In this document: one piece after another, positions 13,846 through 21,974 of the stretch | How the letters are laid out: every line of letters starts with the position of its first letter | Position numbering within the stretch: the first letter of the stretch is position 1 | Assembly (NCBI GenBank): GCA_945910925.1 | Contig: CAMDZX010000014.1 | Coordinates: forward strand, 1 to 21,974 | DNA from: an uncultured bacterium | GTDB lineage: Bacteria > Cyanobacteriota > Vampirovibrionia > Gastranaerophilales > Gastranaerophilaceae | DNA: 21,974 bases | Direction: 5' to 3' | Position numbers and translations under genes: made by a program | The notes under the pieces: model-generated | The model's database searches: none | What the model saw: only the letters and a program-made list of their open reading frames with translations | Told to the model about the DNA's origin: nothing

Positions 13846-16660
13846 TAGCTTCATAGCAATCCGAACATATTGTTTCGTGTCCCGAGTGTTCACCCAATTT
13901 TCTGTATTTCCAACAACGTTCGCACTTCTCGCCTTCTGCTTTCACTACCCACACAGTGTAATCATCTTCCGAATACTCATTCAAAACATCTTGCGGAGCA
14001 GATTCTGACACATAAGCCTGCGATGTGATAAATATATCTGCAAGGTCATGTTCGTTAGCCCTCAAGACTTCCGCACTATCTTCCGACTTGATATATACCC
14101 CAACTTCTAATGAGCTTCCGACTTTTTTATCCGCTCTCAACGGTTCAATTGCTCTTGTTACAACTTCTCTGGCTTTCAGAATCTTTGTAAAGTCTTCTTC
14201 AAGTTTAGAATTGTTCCATTCAGGTCTTACCTTAGGCCAATCAATCAGAAGTACGCTATTCAAACCGCCTCTTAAACATTCAGGAGTATTTTGCCATATA
14301 TCCTCAGCCTGATGAGGCATAACAGGTGTAAGTATTTTTACAAGAACCTGTAATGTTTCAAAAAGTACGGTCTGACATGCTCTGCGAGAAATCGATTTTT
14401 TACCCGCCGTGTATAATCTGTCTTTTACGATATCAAGATAGAATGAACTTAAATCGACAGCAGCAAAGTTTTGTAAGCATTGAAAGTATTTATAAAATTC
14501 ATAACTGTCAAACGCTTTTGTAACTTCGTCCACAACCGCATTGAGTTTGTGTAAGGCGAATTTATCAATATCCTTCAATTCATCGTATGCAACATAATCA
14601 TTTTCAGGGTTAAAATCAAACAGGTTACCAAGCAGGAACCTTGCGGTATTTCTGGTTTTCTTAAATATTTCCGCAAGTTGCTTGATTATATTATCCCCGA
14701 TTTTGATATCGTTTCTGTAATCTACGGATGCTGCCCACAATCTTAAAATATCCGCACCGTAATTTTTAATAATATCGTCAGGTCTGATATAATTTCCGAG
14801 TGATTTTGACATCTTTCTGCCGTCTTCACCGAATACAAATCCGTGAGTCAAAACTTGTTTATAAGGAGCTTTGCCCTGACAAGCGATAGATGTCAAAAGT
14901 GATGACTGGAACCATCCTCTGTGTTGGTCAGAACCTTCAAGGTACATATCAACAGGAGTATGTCCTAATTCGTCTGCACGTTTTTCTACAACGGTTCTCC
15001 AAGATGAGCCGGAGTCAAACCATACATCCATAATATCTTTTTCTTTTCTGAAATGAGTTTTACCGCATTTCGGACACTTGAACCCTTCCGGCAAAAGTTT
15101 TGATTCATCATATTTTACCCACGCATCAGAGCTTTCTTTTTCAAACAAATCAGCTACATGTTTAATTGTCTCATCGGTGCATATAACTTCTCCGCAATCT
15201 TCACAATAGAATATCGGAATAGGAACACCCCACGCACGTTGACGGGAAATACACCAATCTGTACGGTTTTCAACCATGTTTCCTATTCTGTTTTCACCGC
15301 TTGCAGGAATCCATTTTACACCCTTGATTGCATCTAAGGTTTCGTTTCTAAACTTGTCAACCTTTACAAACCATTGCGGAGTTGCTCTGTAAATAACAGG
15401 ATGTTTACATCTCCAGCAATGAGGATAACTGTGTTGAATATCTTCCTGTGCAAGTAATGCACCACAGTTTTGAAGTTTTTCTATAACGATAGAATTTCCT
15501 TTATAATACGGAACACTTTCTAAATCCTTATCTCCGACTTCTTCCGTCCAAACACCTTTACCGTCAAGCGGAGAAAGAACTTCTATATTATATCTGCATC
15601 CTACTTCATAGTCCTCAAGACCATGTCCCGGAGCAGTATGAACAGCACCCGTACCTGCATCAGCAGTAACGTGTTCGCCTAAGATGATAGGTGATTTTCT
15701 ATCATACAAAGGATGTTTTGTATTCAAAAGCTCTAAATCCTGACCTTTGCAAGAACCTATAACGTTAATATCGCTTTCTTCCCAACTTACACCGTTCAGG
15801 AACTGTCCGAGTAACTCTTGTGCAATAACATATACATCGTCACCTTTTGTAAAGAATGTATATTCAAAACGCGGATGCATACTTATTGCCATATTGGACG
15901 GAATTGTCCAAGGAGTAGTTGTCCAAATAACCGTATAAACATTTCTATTAGGAAGTGATACTAACTGCCCTATTTTATCTATTGATTCTTCATCAAATTT
16001 AAATCTTACATATATAGATGTTGATGTGTGATCTGCATATTCAACTTCTGCTTCCGCAAGAGCAGTTTCACAAGCTGCACACCAGTATACAGGTTTTAGC
16101 CCTTTTTCAATGTATCCCTTTTTGTACATATCACCAAAAAGTCTTACCTGTTCTGCCTCATAATCAGGTGATATTGTCAGATATGGATTTTCCCAGTTTC
16201 CAAGTACGCCAAGTCTTTTAAACTCACCTTCCTGACCTTTCAAACTCGTATGTGCATATTCTCTGCACTTTTCACGGAGTTCTGCAGGAGTCAAAGCTTC
16301 ACGACCGCCTTTTATTTTTTTGGCAACCGCATTTTCAATAGGAAGTCCGTGCCCGTCATACCCCGGTACATACGGAGCGTAGAAACCTTGTTGAGATTTA
16401 TATTTTATTAAAATATCTTTTAAAATTTTATTTAAAGCCGTTCCGACGTGAATTTTCCCCGAGCTCAGGTATGGAGGTCCATCGTGTAAAATAAATGAAT
16501 TTGTTTTATCTTTGCTTTCAATAATCTTATTATATATATCATTTTCTTCCCAGAATTTTTGGATTTCCAATTCTCTTACCGTAGCGTTAGCTCTCATTGC
16601 AAGAGTCGTTTCAGGTAAATTTAACGTCTTTTTGTACTCAACTTTTGTTTCTGTTTCCAT
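13838..16660 (-). CDS. ileS: Isoleucyl-tRNA synthetase
   Basis: Attaches isoleucine to tRNA-Ile in the cytoplasm. The 940 aa are full length for the bacterial type. Seen: the class I active-site region DGPPYLSSGKIHVGT (60-74), where the usual HIGH is HVGT; the editing domain region with TTPWTIPSN; WCISRQRAWG, typical of IleRS; two Cys pairs in the middle, CEDC (486-489) and CPKC (529-532); KMSKS (616-620); and the C-terminal zinc finger with Cys913, Cys916, Cys932 and Cys935. The ATG lies 6 nt after the stop of the symporter gene, with AAGGAT as ribosome site inside that gene's end, so the two are probably co-transcribed. No T-box leader is seen. Confidence 0.97.
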   Translation of the reverse strand: METETKVEYKKTLNLPETTLAMRANATVRELEIQKFWEENDIYNKIIESKDKTNSFILHDGPPYLSSGKIHVGTALNKILKDILIKYKSQQGFYAPYVPGYDGHGLPIENAVAKKIKGGREALTPAELREKCREYAHTSLKGQEGEFKRLGVLGNWENPYLTISPDYEAEQVRLFGDMYKKGYIEKGLKPVYWCAACETALAEAEVEYADHTSTSIYVRFKFDEESIDKIGQLVSLPNRNVYTVIWTTTPWTIPSNMAISMHPRFEYTFFTKGDDVYVIAQELLGQFLNGVSWEESDINVIGSCKGQDLELLNTKHPLYDRKSPIILGEHVTADAGTGAVHTAPGHGLEDYEVGCRYNIEVLSPLDGKGVWTEEVGDKDLESVPYYKGNSIVIEKLQNCGALLAQEDIQHSYPHCWRCKHPVIYRATPQWFVKVDKFRNETLDAIKGVKWIPASGENRIGNMVENRTDWCISRQRAWGVPIPIFYCEDCGEVICTDETIKHVADLFEKESSDAWVKYDESKLLPEGFKCPKCGKTHFRKEKDIMDVWFDSGSSWRTVVEKRADELGHTPVDMYLEGSDQHRGWFQSSLLTSIACQGKAPYKQVLTHGFVFGEDGRKMSKSLGNYIRPDDIIKNYGADILRLWAASVDYRNDIKIGDNIIKQLAEIFKKTRNTARFLLGNLFDFNPENDYVAYDELKDIDKFALHKLNAVVDEVTKAFDSYEFYKYFQCLQNFAAVDLSSFYLDIVKDRLYTAGKKSISRRACQTVLFETLQVLVKILTPVMPHQAEDIWQNTPECLRGGLNSVLLIDWPKVRPEWNNSKLEEDFTKILKAREVVTRAIEPLRADKKVGSSLEVGVYIKSEDSAEVLRANEHDLADIFITSQAYVSESAPQDVLNEYSEDDYTVWVVKAEGEKCERCWKYRKLGEHSGHETICSDCYEAIK

Positions 16661-16666
16661 ATTAAT

Positions 16667-17989
16667 TTATCCTTTATTATATAATTCAAAATCATGTTCA
16701 AAACTCACGTTGCTTTCCTCATCCTTGATAGATAATTGAGTTCCTTTTTTATATTCAATAAATTTATTCATCTTGTTGTAATCAAAAGAATTTTCCCATC
16801 TTGCAATAACAACAGTCGCAACACAGTTTCCGATAAGGTTTACTGTTGTTCTGCCCATATCAAGTATTTGGTCAATACCAAGCAAAAGCGCAACCCCAAT
16901 TATCGGAATATTAAAGCTTGCCAAAGTCCCCGCAAGAACAACCAAAGCCACACGAGGCATACCTGCCATACCTTTACTTGTGAGCATAAGAGCAAACATA
17001 ATTACGAGCTGTTGTTCAATTGAAAGATTTATACCTACAAGCTGTGTTGAAAAGATTACAGCCATTGCAAGGTATAATGTACTCCCGTCAAGGTTGAAGG
17101 TATAACCTGTCGGCATAACAAAACCTACGATTGATTTTGGAACTCCAAAATCCTCCATTATTGTCATTGCCTTAGGTAAAGCTGCCTCTGAACTTGCAGT
17201 TGTAAAAGCAAGAAACGCAGGTTCTGCAATCGCCTGTAAAAAACTTTTTAATGATATTTTGACAATCTTGCACGCAACAAATATAACAAGAGCCACGAAC
17301 AGTGCCAGTGCAAAGTATAATGACAGTATTATTTTTGCGTAGTTTTTTAAAATAACAATACCGTTAGAGCCGATTGTATAAGATATTGCCCCAAAAATCC
17401 CAATTGGCGCAAAATACATAACGTATTCGGTAAACTTAAACATTATAGCCGCAGTTGCTTGCAAAACATCCATTACCGGCTTTGCTTTTTTCCCGACTGC
17501 ACAAATCGCAATCGCAAAAAATATTGAGAAAATAACTATCTGCAACAGATTTCCATCTGCCATAGATTGGAAAATACTTGTCGGCACAAGGTTTACAAAG
17601 AAATCAGCAAAAGATGTATGAGTCGTAGCTGATGACATTTGAGTAATATGATTCAACTGAGCGACATTAGCATTTGCTATATTAATCCCTTCTCCGGGAT
17701 TTAGAAAATTTGCAATTCCCAAACCGAGAAAAAGTGCAATTGTTGTTACTACTTCAAAATAAATTATTGTTCTTACGCCAATTCTACCCAAACTCTTAGG
17801 GTCGCCGTGACCTGCAATTCCTACAACCAGAGTTGCAAAGAGTAACGGCGCAATAATCATTTTGACCATTCTTAAAAATATTGCAGCCAAAGGGTGCATT
17901 TGAACAGCAAAATCAGGAGCCACCCATCCTACGATAACCCCTGCAATCAACGCTATAAATATAAACAGACTCAATTGCGAGTTTTTCAC
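16667..17989 (-). CDS. Glutamate/aspartate:cation symporter (DAACS family, GltP-like)
   Basis: Inner-membrane secondary transporter for acidic amino acids. The 440 aa protein begins with GTG (17989), supported by an AGGAAAAGGAT ribosome site 8 nt before it. Family features: Ser-rich re-entrant hairpin TTASSEAALP (263-272), TFNLDGST (297-304; the NMDGT region), SKGMAGMPR (338-346), and IDQILDMGRTTVN (372-384). Asp377, Arg380 and Asn384 correspond to the substrate-binding Asp394, Arg397 and Asn401 of GltPh, so glutamate/aspartate rather than neutral amino acids is likely. Asn388 stands where GltPh has the sodium ligand Asp405, as in proton-coupled GltP/DctA types. A TATAAT at 18030-18025 marks the likely promoter. 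The charged C-terminal tail (405-440) is cytoplasmic. Confidence 0.93.
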   Translation of the reverse strand: MKNSQLSLFIFIALIAGVIVGWVAPDFAVQMHPLAAIFLRMVKMIIAPLLFATLVVGIAGHGDPKSLGRIGVRTIIYFEVVTTIALFLGLGIANFLNPGEGINIANANVAQLNHITQMSSATTHTSFADFFVNLVPTSIFQSMADGNLLQIVIFSIFFAIAICAVGKKAKPVMDVLQATAAIMFKFTEYVMYFAPIGIFGAISYTIGSNGIVILKNYAKIILSLYFALALFVALVIFVACKIVKISLKSFLQAIAEPAFLAFTTASSEAALPKAMTIMEDFGVPKSIVGFVMPTGYTFNLDGSTLYLAMAVIFSTQLVGINLSIEQQLVIMFALMLTSKGMAGMPRVALVVLAGTLASFNIPIIGVALLLGIDQILDMGRTTVNLIGNCVATVVIARWENSFDYNKMNKFIEYKKGTQLSIKDEESNVSFEHDFELYNKG

Positions 17990-18024
17990 TATATCAAATC
18001 CTTTTCCTATTTTAAGAAAATTGT

Positions 18025-18053
18025 ATTATAAATATTCGTAACTGTCCAGTAAG
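18025..18053 (-). promoter_or_regulatory. Candidate promoter of the symporter-ileS operon
   Basis: A consensus -10 TATAAT (18030-18025, - strand) lies 36 nt before the GTG start. The matching -35 at 17-nt spacing is CTTACT (18053-18048), a poor match, so an activator or the -10 alone may matter. The intergenic gap to pit is 75 nt. Confidence 0.4.
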
Positions 18054-18064
18054 GATAGTGTTTA

Positions 18065-19159
18065 TCAGCTATACTGCCCGAATGCCGCAAGCGGAGTTTT
18101 TGATAAGATATAGTATAATCCGCCTGACATAAGCATACAAATCGGAATAGTTAATACCCATGCCGTGATTATACTTTTTACGATACCCCATTTTACCGCA
18201 CTTGCTTTAACAACGCTACCGACACCCATAATCGCCGTTGAAATAATATGCGTTGTACTGACAGGAATCCCAAAATGTGATGCCGTCAAAATAATTCCTG
18301 ATGCGGACATTTCAACTGCAAAACCGTGCATAGGTTTCATTTTAACAATTTTGGAGCTCATTGTTTTGATTATACGCCATCCGCCGGTCATCGTACCGCA
18401 AGAAAGAGCAAACGCACAAACAAGGATTACCCATAACGGAATATCAAAGTTTGTATCACCCTTTAAAAATCCGAAGGTTATCAACGATAATGTGATTATA
18501 CCCATTGTTTTTTGAGCGTCGTTTGAACCGTGACTGAATGCTAAAAATCCGCAAGATACAAGCTGAAGTTTTCTGAAAGTTCTGTTCAAAAGCTCAGGTT
18601 TTAACCTGCCGAACAAGAATAACAGAATACTGATTACAATAATCCCGACACAGAATCCAAATATCGGAGAAGTAATCATCGGAATGATTACCAAATCCAG
18701 CACATTATGTTCGTTAACCACATCAAGCGCCGGATGTTCAAAGTGAAACTGCGGGAATCGTAAAATCAAATCGTATTTTTTATCCAAAAGCAAATAGGCA
18801 TGCATAATGGACGCACCTAGCAAACCGCCGATAAGCGCATGGGAGGAACTTGAAGGAATACCGAATCTCCAAGTAATTATTCCCCAGATAATCGCACCTA
18901 GCAAGGCACATAGGATTACAAGCTGGGTAATCGCATCGTGTGCAACCATCCCGACACCTATTGTCTTTGCAACGTGAGTACCGCACAAAGCTCCCGCACA
19001 ATCAAAGATTGCTGCGTATAATACTGCGTATCGGGGGCTTAATGCTTTTGTTGAAATTGCCATAGATATGGCATTAGCCGAATCGTGGAATCCGTTAATA
19101 AATTCAAATACTAACGCAACTCCGACTAAAATAATTAAACATAAAATTGTGACTGTCAT
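18065..19159 (-). CDS. pit: PiT-family inorganic phosphate transporter
   Basis: Inner-membrane low-affinity phosphate (metal-phosphate/H+ or Na+) symporter. The 364 aa show the two inverted repeats of the family: the first with GFHDSANAIS (23-32) and GIPSSSSHALIGGL (100-113), the second with GSNDAQKTMGII (211-222) and GIPVSTTHIISTAIMG (297-312). Around 8-10 membrane helices are separated by a hydrophilic loop at 120-155. It lies 3 nt after the stop of a DUF47/PhoU-like gene, the standard Pit accessory arrangement. No Pho-box-like repeats were recognised upstream of the pair. It could transport arsenate or sulfate in principle, but the paired DUF47 gene favours phosphate. Confidence 0.95.
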   Translation of the reverse strand: MTVTILCLIILVGVALVFEFINGFHDSANAISMAISTKALSPRYAVLYAAIFDCAGALCGTHVAKTIGVGMVAHDAITQLVILCALLGAIIWGIITWRFGIPSSSSHALIGGLLGASIMHAYLLLDKKYDLILRFPQFHFEHPALDVVNEHNVLDLVIIPMITSPIFGFCVGIIVISILLFLFGRLKPELLNRTFRKLQLVSCGFLAFSHGSNDAQKTMGIITLSLITFGFLKGDTNFDIPLWVILVCAFALSCGTMTGGWRIIKTMSSKIVKMKPMHGFAVEMSASGIILTASHFGIPVSTTHIISTAIMGVGSVVKASAVKWGIVKSIITAWVLTIPICMLMSGGLYYILSKTPLAAFGQYS

Positions 19160-19162
19160 AAC

Positions 19163-19801
19163 CTAACTATTCTTGAGTGCGATGTTCAGAACCTCATCCG
19201 CTACGGAATGGCATCTGTCTAACGCTGTCTCCAAGCCCTTATATATATCTCTAAACTTGATAATTGTAATCGGATCATACTTCCCTGAGAATAACTCACT
19301 CGTTGCTCTGAAAAGAATATCATCTCCGAGAGTTTCGATTTCTTTCATCGTAGCTCTTGAGTTTGTAATTTCTTTTGTTTTGTGTAATTTTTTCAAAAGT
19401 CCTACGATATGTGTCATTTCCGAAGTAGCCTTCATGATAATTTTGCCTTGTTGGAACATTTCTTCCGTCGGCTTATCAATCTTGTAAGCATAAAAATTCA
19501 GAAATGCCTGACAAATCTTTTTGTTAATTTTTCTGAGCATTGAGGCAAGAAGTTGAATGTCCTCTCTGTCAATCGGAGTTATGAAAGTACTGTTAAGCAT
19601 GCCAATACTTTCTCTTTCCAAATCGCTGCCTTTACGTTTTAAAATTTTTACCTGCATAACCATATCTTCGTTCACACCGTTGGTCAGCGCCTCGTTATAC
19701 AAAATTGCACTCTTTTTGCAATTAGCAGCTGCATCAACAAATATATCGAAGAATACTTTGTTATCAGGAGGTAAAATCTTTTCCAAAATTCCTAATTTCA
19801 T
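19163..19801 (-). CDS. DUF47 (PhoU-like) Pit accessory protein
   Basis: 212 aa, all-helical, soluble. The family (YkaA/TIGR00153-like) is related to PhoU and is commonly encoded just before pit, where it is thought to regulate phosphate transport through the Pit channel. Seen: N-terminal KLGILEKILPPDNKVFFDIFVDAAANC, the long helices containing ITPIDREDIQLLASMLRKI (the conserved 'TPIDREDI' motif of the family), and a C-terminal ETLGDDILFRATSELF and IKFRDIYKGLETALDRCHSVADEVLNI. A ribosome site GGAAAGGGAAC precedes the ATG. The stop codon is 3 nt before pit, so the pair is coupled. Confidence is high for the family, lower for the mechanism. Confidence 0.93.
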   Translation of the reverse strand: MKLGILEKILPPDNKVFFDIFVDAAANCKKSAILYNEALTNGVNEDMVMQVKILKRKGSDLERESIGMLNSTFITPIDREDIQLLASMLRKINKKICQAFLNFYAYKIDKPTEEMFQQGKIIMKATSEMTHIVGLLKKLHKTKEITNSRATMKEIETLGDDILFRATSELFSGKYDPITIIKFRDIYKGLETALDRCHSVADEVLNIALKNS

Positions 19802-19947
19802 ATAAAAGTTCCCTTTCCTTTTTTATGATAATTCAAATATTTTTCAAGAGGAAAATTTTTTTTATTACTGTAACAAAAATTTAAAAAAGGAGCTGTAAGA
19901 AGCAGTAAATATTAAAAAGTGACTGAAGGGTAAATGTGGGATGAGTT

Positions 19948-20003
19948 ACTAAGGGACTAAGTTATTAAGTTAGTGAGTTACTAAGTAACTCAGTGATTGA
20001 GTG
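19948..20003. repeat. ACTNAGTN octamer array, seven units
   Basis: Seven octamers in unbroken 8-bp register from 19948 to 20003. Three are exact (ACTAAGTT, ACTAAGTA, ACTCAGTG); three differ at position 2 (AT or AG for AC), and the first ends in GG. An ATGAGTT just before (19941) is a likely decayed unit. Because ACTNAGT is self-complementary, the array reads alike on both strands; the part 19974-19992 is also a perfect 8-3-8 hairpin. Confidence 0.85.
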
Positions 20004-20112
20004 ATTTTTTCTTCACACTTAGTCTAAGACTCTCAAGCCTTGTCATGTAAATATCTGCCACATTTTTTAGGCACTGCTGTCCGGGATAATTTTAACAATA
20101 ACAATCTGTAGA

Positions 20113-20136
20113 GTAGAGTAATTGAGTAACTTAGTA
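20113..20136. repeat. ACTNAGTN octamer array, two to three units
   Basis: ATTGAGTA (20121-20128) and ACTTAGTA (20129-20136) in register, preceded by a degenerate unit GTAGAGTA (20113-20120). It lies 20 bp after the 3' end of the GLUG-repeat gene and belongs with the 19948 array. Confidence 0.65.
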
Positions 20137-20155
20137 GTCACTTCTTACACTACCC

Positions 20156-21974
20156 TTATGAGAACAATTTGAAAGTTCTGTCGACATTATCTTTTGCCAC
20201 GGTTTTTAGAGTATCCATTTCTGTATTTATAGCGTTTCTTTCTTGCTCTAGTGCTGCTAAATCCGTATCGAACTTTTTGTCTTTATTATTAATTTTTCTC
20301 ATATCTGCTTCATATTTTGCTTCCGCTTTTTTCAGAGCTATATCACTTGAAACTTCTTGAAGGTTTGTATCCGTTGCAACATTAACTTGAAATTCATTAC
20401 CGTCTTTATCTGTTTTAAATATAAATAACAATCCTGCATTTACCATGTTAGTAAACCAAGTACTGTTATCACCGTTATTTCCTAAAGGATCATTATTTGT
20501 TCCTTGTAATATATAACCGTATTTTTTGATCTCATCATAAGTTTTTCCGGCACCAACCTTATCTTCTACGGTTTCATTTGTCGTTACTTTTGCACCTGTT
20601 GCAGTACAGGTCAATGCAGATAAATCTGCATCATTTTGATCTGTAGTGATAGCACAATCCGGATCTGTTTTCCCAATTTCATCAATATTTAAATTTGAAG
20701 ATGAATTCGTTATTGCTGTACCATCTTCAGCATAACCGGCAATAGAACCTGTATTATCCCCAGAATCCGTAACTATGTTTCCTGAACTATATGTATTATC
20801 TATTGCCCCCTTATGCACACCGCCAACAATACCTCCACAATCTCTATCGTTTATGGTTTTTATGTTACCGGAATAGAAAGAATTTAAGATTTCACCTTCA
20901 AGATACCCAGCAATACCACCGGTGGAGCAACTTGTTGACATATTAATTGAAGATTGTGAATTTTGTATTTTGGCACTTGTAACCAAACTTGCCAAACTCC
21001 ATACTGAACCTACGATACCTCCACAACCCATTGTTTCAGTACTATTATCAGATTCAGCGGTTATAGTTCCTGTTGTAGAACAATTTTCAATATTTAAAAT
21101 ACAGCTACTTAATCCTTGTTGTGAGATACCGACAATACCACCTACCGCGACATTTGTTGCAGAAACAATACGGATATCACCATCATATGTAGAATTTTTT
21201 ATCAATAGACTACCATTTGAATTATACCCAATAATACCCCCAGCCTTAATTTCTCCATTTGCATTGTTATAATCAATATCTACTGTTGAAGATATATTTT
21301 CAAGATTTAATACTGATGAAACGGAAGTATAACCGATTAATCCGCCGACATTAGCAGCAGAATTAGATGATGTTATTGAACCACCTACTTGTATATTTGA
21401 TATTGTATTTGTTCCACTTGCACTATTTGCTAAGACACCGGCCTTGCTTAATGTTGTATTAATATCTGCCGATAAAGATAAATTTGTTATTGTAGCATTT
21501 GTAATTGAACTAAATAATGCGGCTTTAAGACCAGTTATAGAATGTCCGTTACCGTCCAATGTGCCGGAAAAACTCTTTGACGACCAATTTACTCCACTCA
21601 AATTAATATCTGACATCAAACGATAACTACCGCTAGAAGACATTGATTGAAGTTGTGCTGCTGTATAAATCTCTGTAACACCGTCAACTGTCCTGTTTAA
21701 GGTCGTTACTCTACCGTTTTCAAGAGCAATGAAATAATCTTTATTACCACCTGCTGCATCATAATTATCTTTTGTAGCTTGGCTGATTATTGGTTTATAA
21801 TCATCTTCAAACTTTAATGTATAACCTGCATTTTTCATTGCATTGTATGTAGCATCTACAAAAGTAGAACTACCATCCGCACTCATTTGTCTAAACTGAA
21901 TTTTTGTTGCATTAAGTGCGTTTTCATATTCCTGATAAACATGGGCAGACTCATTCGCCATCTGAAGCTTTTGC
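20156..21974 (-). CDS. GLUG-repeat surface-type protein, 5' end beyond the window
   Basis: The frame is open through the window edge (Gln-Lys-Leu-Gln precedes the first Met at 21961), and the helical stretch at that Met looks internal, so the gene is likely 5'-truncated here; at least 605 codons remain. Order: helical N-terminal part (HVYQEYENALNATKIQFRQ), a linker with a ~100-YTAAQLQSMSSSGSYRLMSDINLS start of a GLUG/right-handed beta-helix region (about 98-455) with repeated 'GGIVG / IGNST / SGNI' units, a second linker, and a charged C-terminal coiled coil (544-601) ending NVDRTFKLFS. GLUG repeats occur in adhesins and surface proteins. The repeated DNA inside the gene has no frameshift. 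Function (surface attachment or assembly) is inference. Confidence 0.8.
   Translation of the reverse strand, partial: QKLQMANESAHVYQEYENALNATKIQFRQMSADGSSTFVDATYNAMKNAGYTLKFEDDYKPIISQATKDNYDAAGGNKDYFIALENGRVTTLNRTVDGVTEIYTAAQLQSMSSSGSYRLMSDINLSGVNWSSKSFSGTLDGNGHSITGLKAALFSSITNATITNLSLSADINTTLSKAGVLANSASGTNTISNIQVGGSITSSNSAANVGGLIGYTSVSSVLNLENISSTVDIDYNNANGEIKAGGIIGYNSNGSLLIKNSTYDGDIRIVSATNVAVGGIVGISQQGLSSCILNIENCSTTGTITAESDNSTETMGCGGIVGSVWSLASLVTSAKIQNSQSSINMSTSCSTGGIAGYLEGEILNSFYSGNIKTINDRDCGGIVGGVHKGAIDNTYSSGNIVTDSGDNTGSIAGYAEDGTAITNSSSNLNIDEIGKTDPDCAITTDQNDADLSALTCTATGAKVTTNETVEDKVGAGKTYDEIKKYGYILQGTNNDPLGNNGDNSTWFTNMVNAGLLFIFKTDKDGNEFQVNVATDTNLQEVSSDIALKKAEAKYEADMRKINNKDKKFDTDLAALEQERNAINTEMDTLKTVAKDNVDRTFKLFS

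Larger units (their letters stand above)
19802..20155. other. 354-bp intergenic region with repeat arrays, no gene seen
   Basis: Between the end of the GLUG-repeat gene and the start of the DUF47-pit operon, both on the - strand. I find no convincing ORF or RNA gene. It holds two ACTNAGTN octamer arrays, a short CTTAGTCTAAG palindrome at 20018-20028, and a 9-bp inverted repeat TGTAAGAAG (19894-19902) against CTTCTTACA (20141-20149) enclosing both arrays. No strong terminator for the GLUG gene was recognised. The 50 bp nearest DUF47 are AT-rich and must contain its promoter, which I cannot place. Confidence 0.6.

Noticed and set aside
16661..16760. T-box or other attenuator for ileS
   Set aside because: Only 6 nt separate ileS from the upstream coding region and no specifier-loop or antiterminator structure was seen.
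19948..20003. CRISPR-like array
   Set aside because: Units are 8 bp and contiguous with no spacers, so this is a short tandem repeat, not a CRISPR.
20070..20089. GGCACTGCTGTCCGGGATAA, which looks like an insertion-sequence end
   Set aside because: No inverted partner, transposase fragment or target duplication was found in the window, so it stays unassigned.

Overview
The window is an AT-rich bacterial chromosome segment from a Gram-negative (LPS-making) organism. It carries LptB and an LptF/LptG permease, secreted proteins with Sec signals, GroES/GroEL and a bacterial-type IleRS. The N- and C-terminal style of the GLUG-repeat protein, the short DTVSF segment in the RelA/SpoT-like protein and the overall base composition remind me of gut non-photosynthetic Cyanobacteria (Gastranaerophilales/Vampirovibrionia). 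That placement is inference from memory, not something the window proves; no phage, plasmid, CRISPR, rRNA or tRNA gene was seen.

Layout: (1) 57-2686 (+): a tight operon of lptB, an lptF/lptG-type permease and a secreted phosphodiester glycosidase-like protein; then 2751-3791 (+), a RelA/SpoT-fold protein with no visible hydrolase domain, ending in a hairpin terminator. (2) 3811-5187 (-): a three-gene envelope-stress module, zinc-finger anti-sigma factor, ECF sigma factor, and a Spy/CpxP-like periplasmic protein rich in Cys/His. (3) 5265-8240 (-): a large SNF2-family helicase. (4) 8330-10155 (-): a run of small genes, three of them secreted, including a protein that looks like an M48 metalloprotease whose HExxH motif has been lost. 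(5) 10309-12313 (-): groES-groEL with a strong terminator and no CIRCE element. (6) 12550-13779 (+): an unrecognised coiled-coil/Ala-rich protein with an inverted repeat in its upstream region. (7) 13838-17989 (-): a glutamate/aspartate:cation symporter gene directly followed by ileS. (8) 18065-19801 (-): a DUF47/PhoU-like protein plus PiT phosphate permease pair. (9) 19802-20155: 354 bp without a gene, holding an octamer-repeat array. (10) 20156-21974 (-): a GLUG-repeat protein cut by the window edge.

The most unusual signals are: a degenerate tandem octamer, ACTNAGTN, whose ACTNAGT core is self-complementary, present in three intergenic places; two genes whose best promoters put the -10 box exactly 6 nt before the ATG with no Shine-Dalgarno sequence (candidate leaderless mRNAs); the apparently inactivated M48 protein; and the anti-sigma/ECF sigma/Cys-His Spy-like cassette, which has the parts of a metal- or envelope-stress sensing switch.
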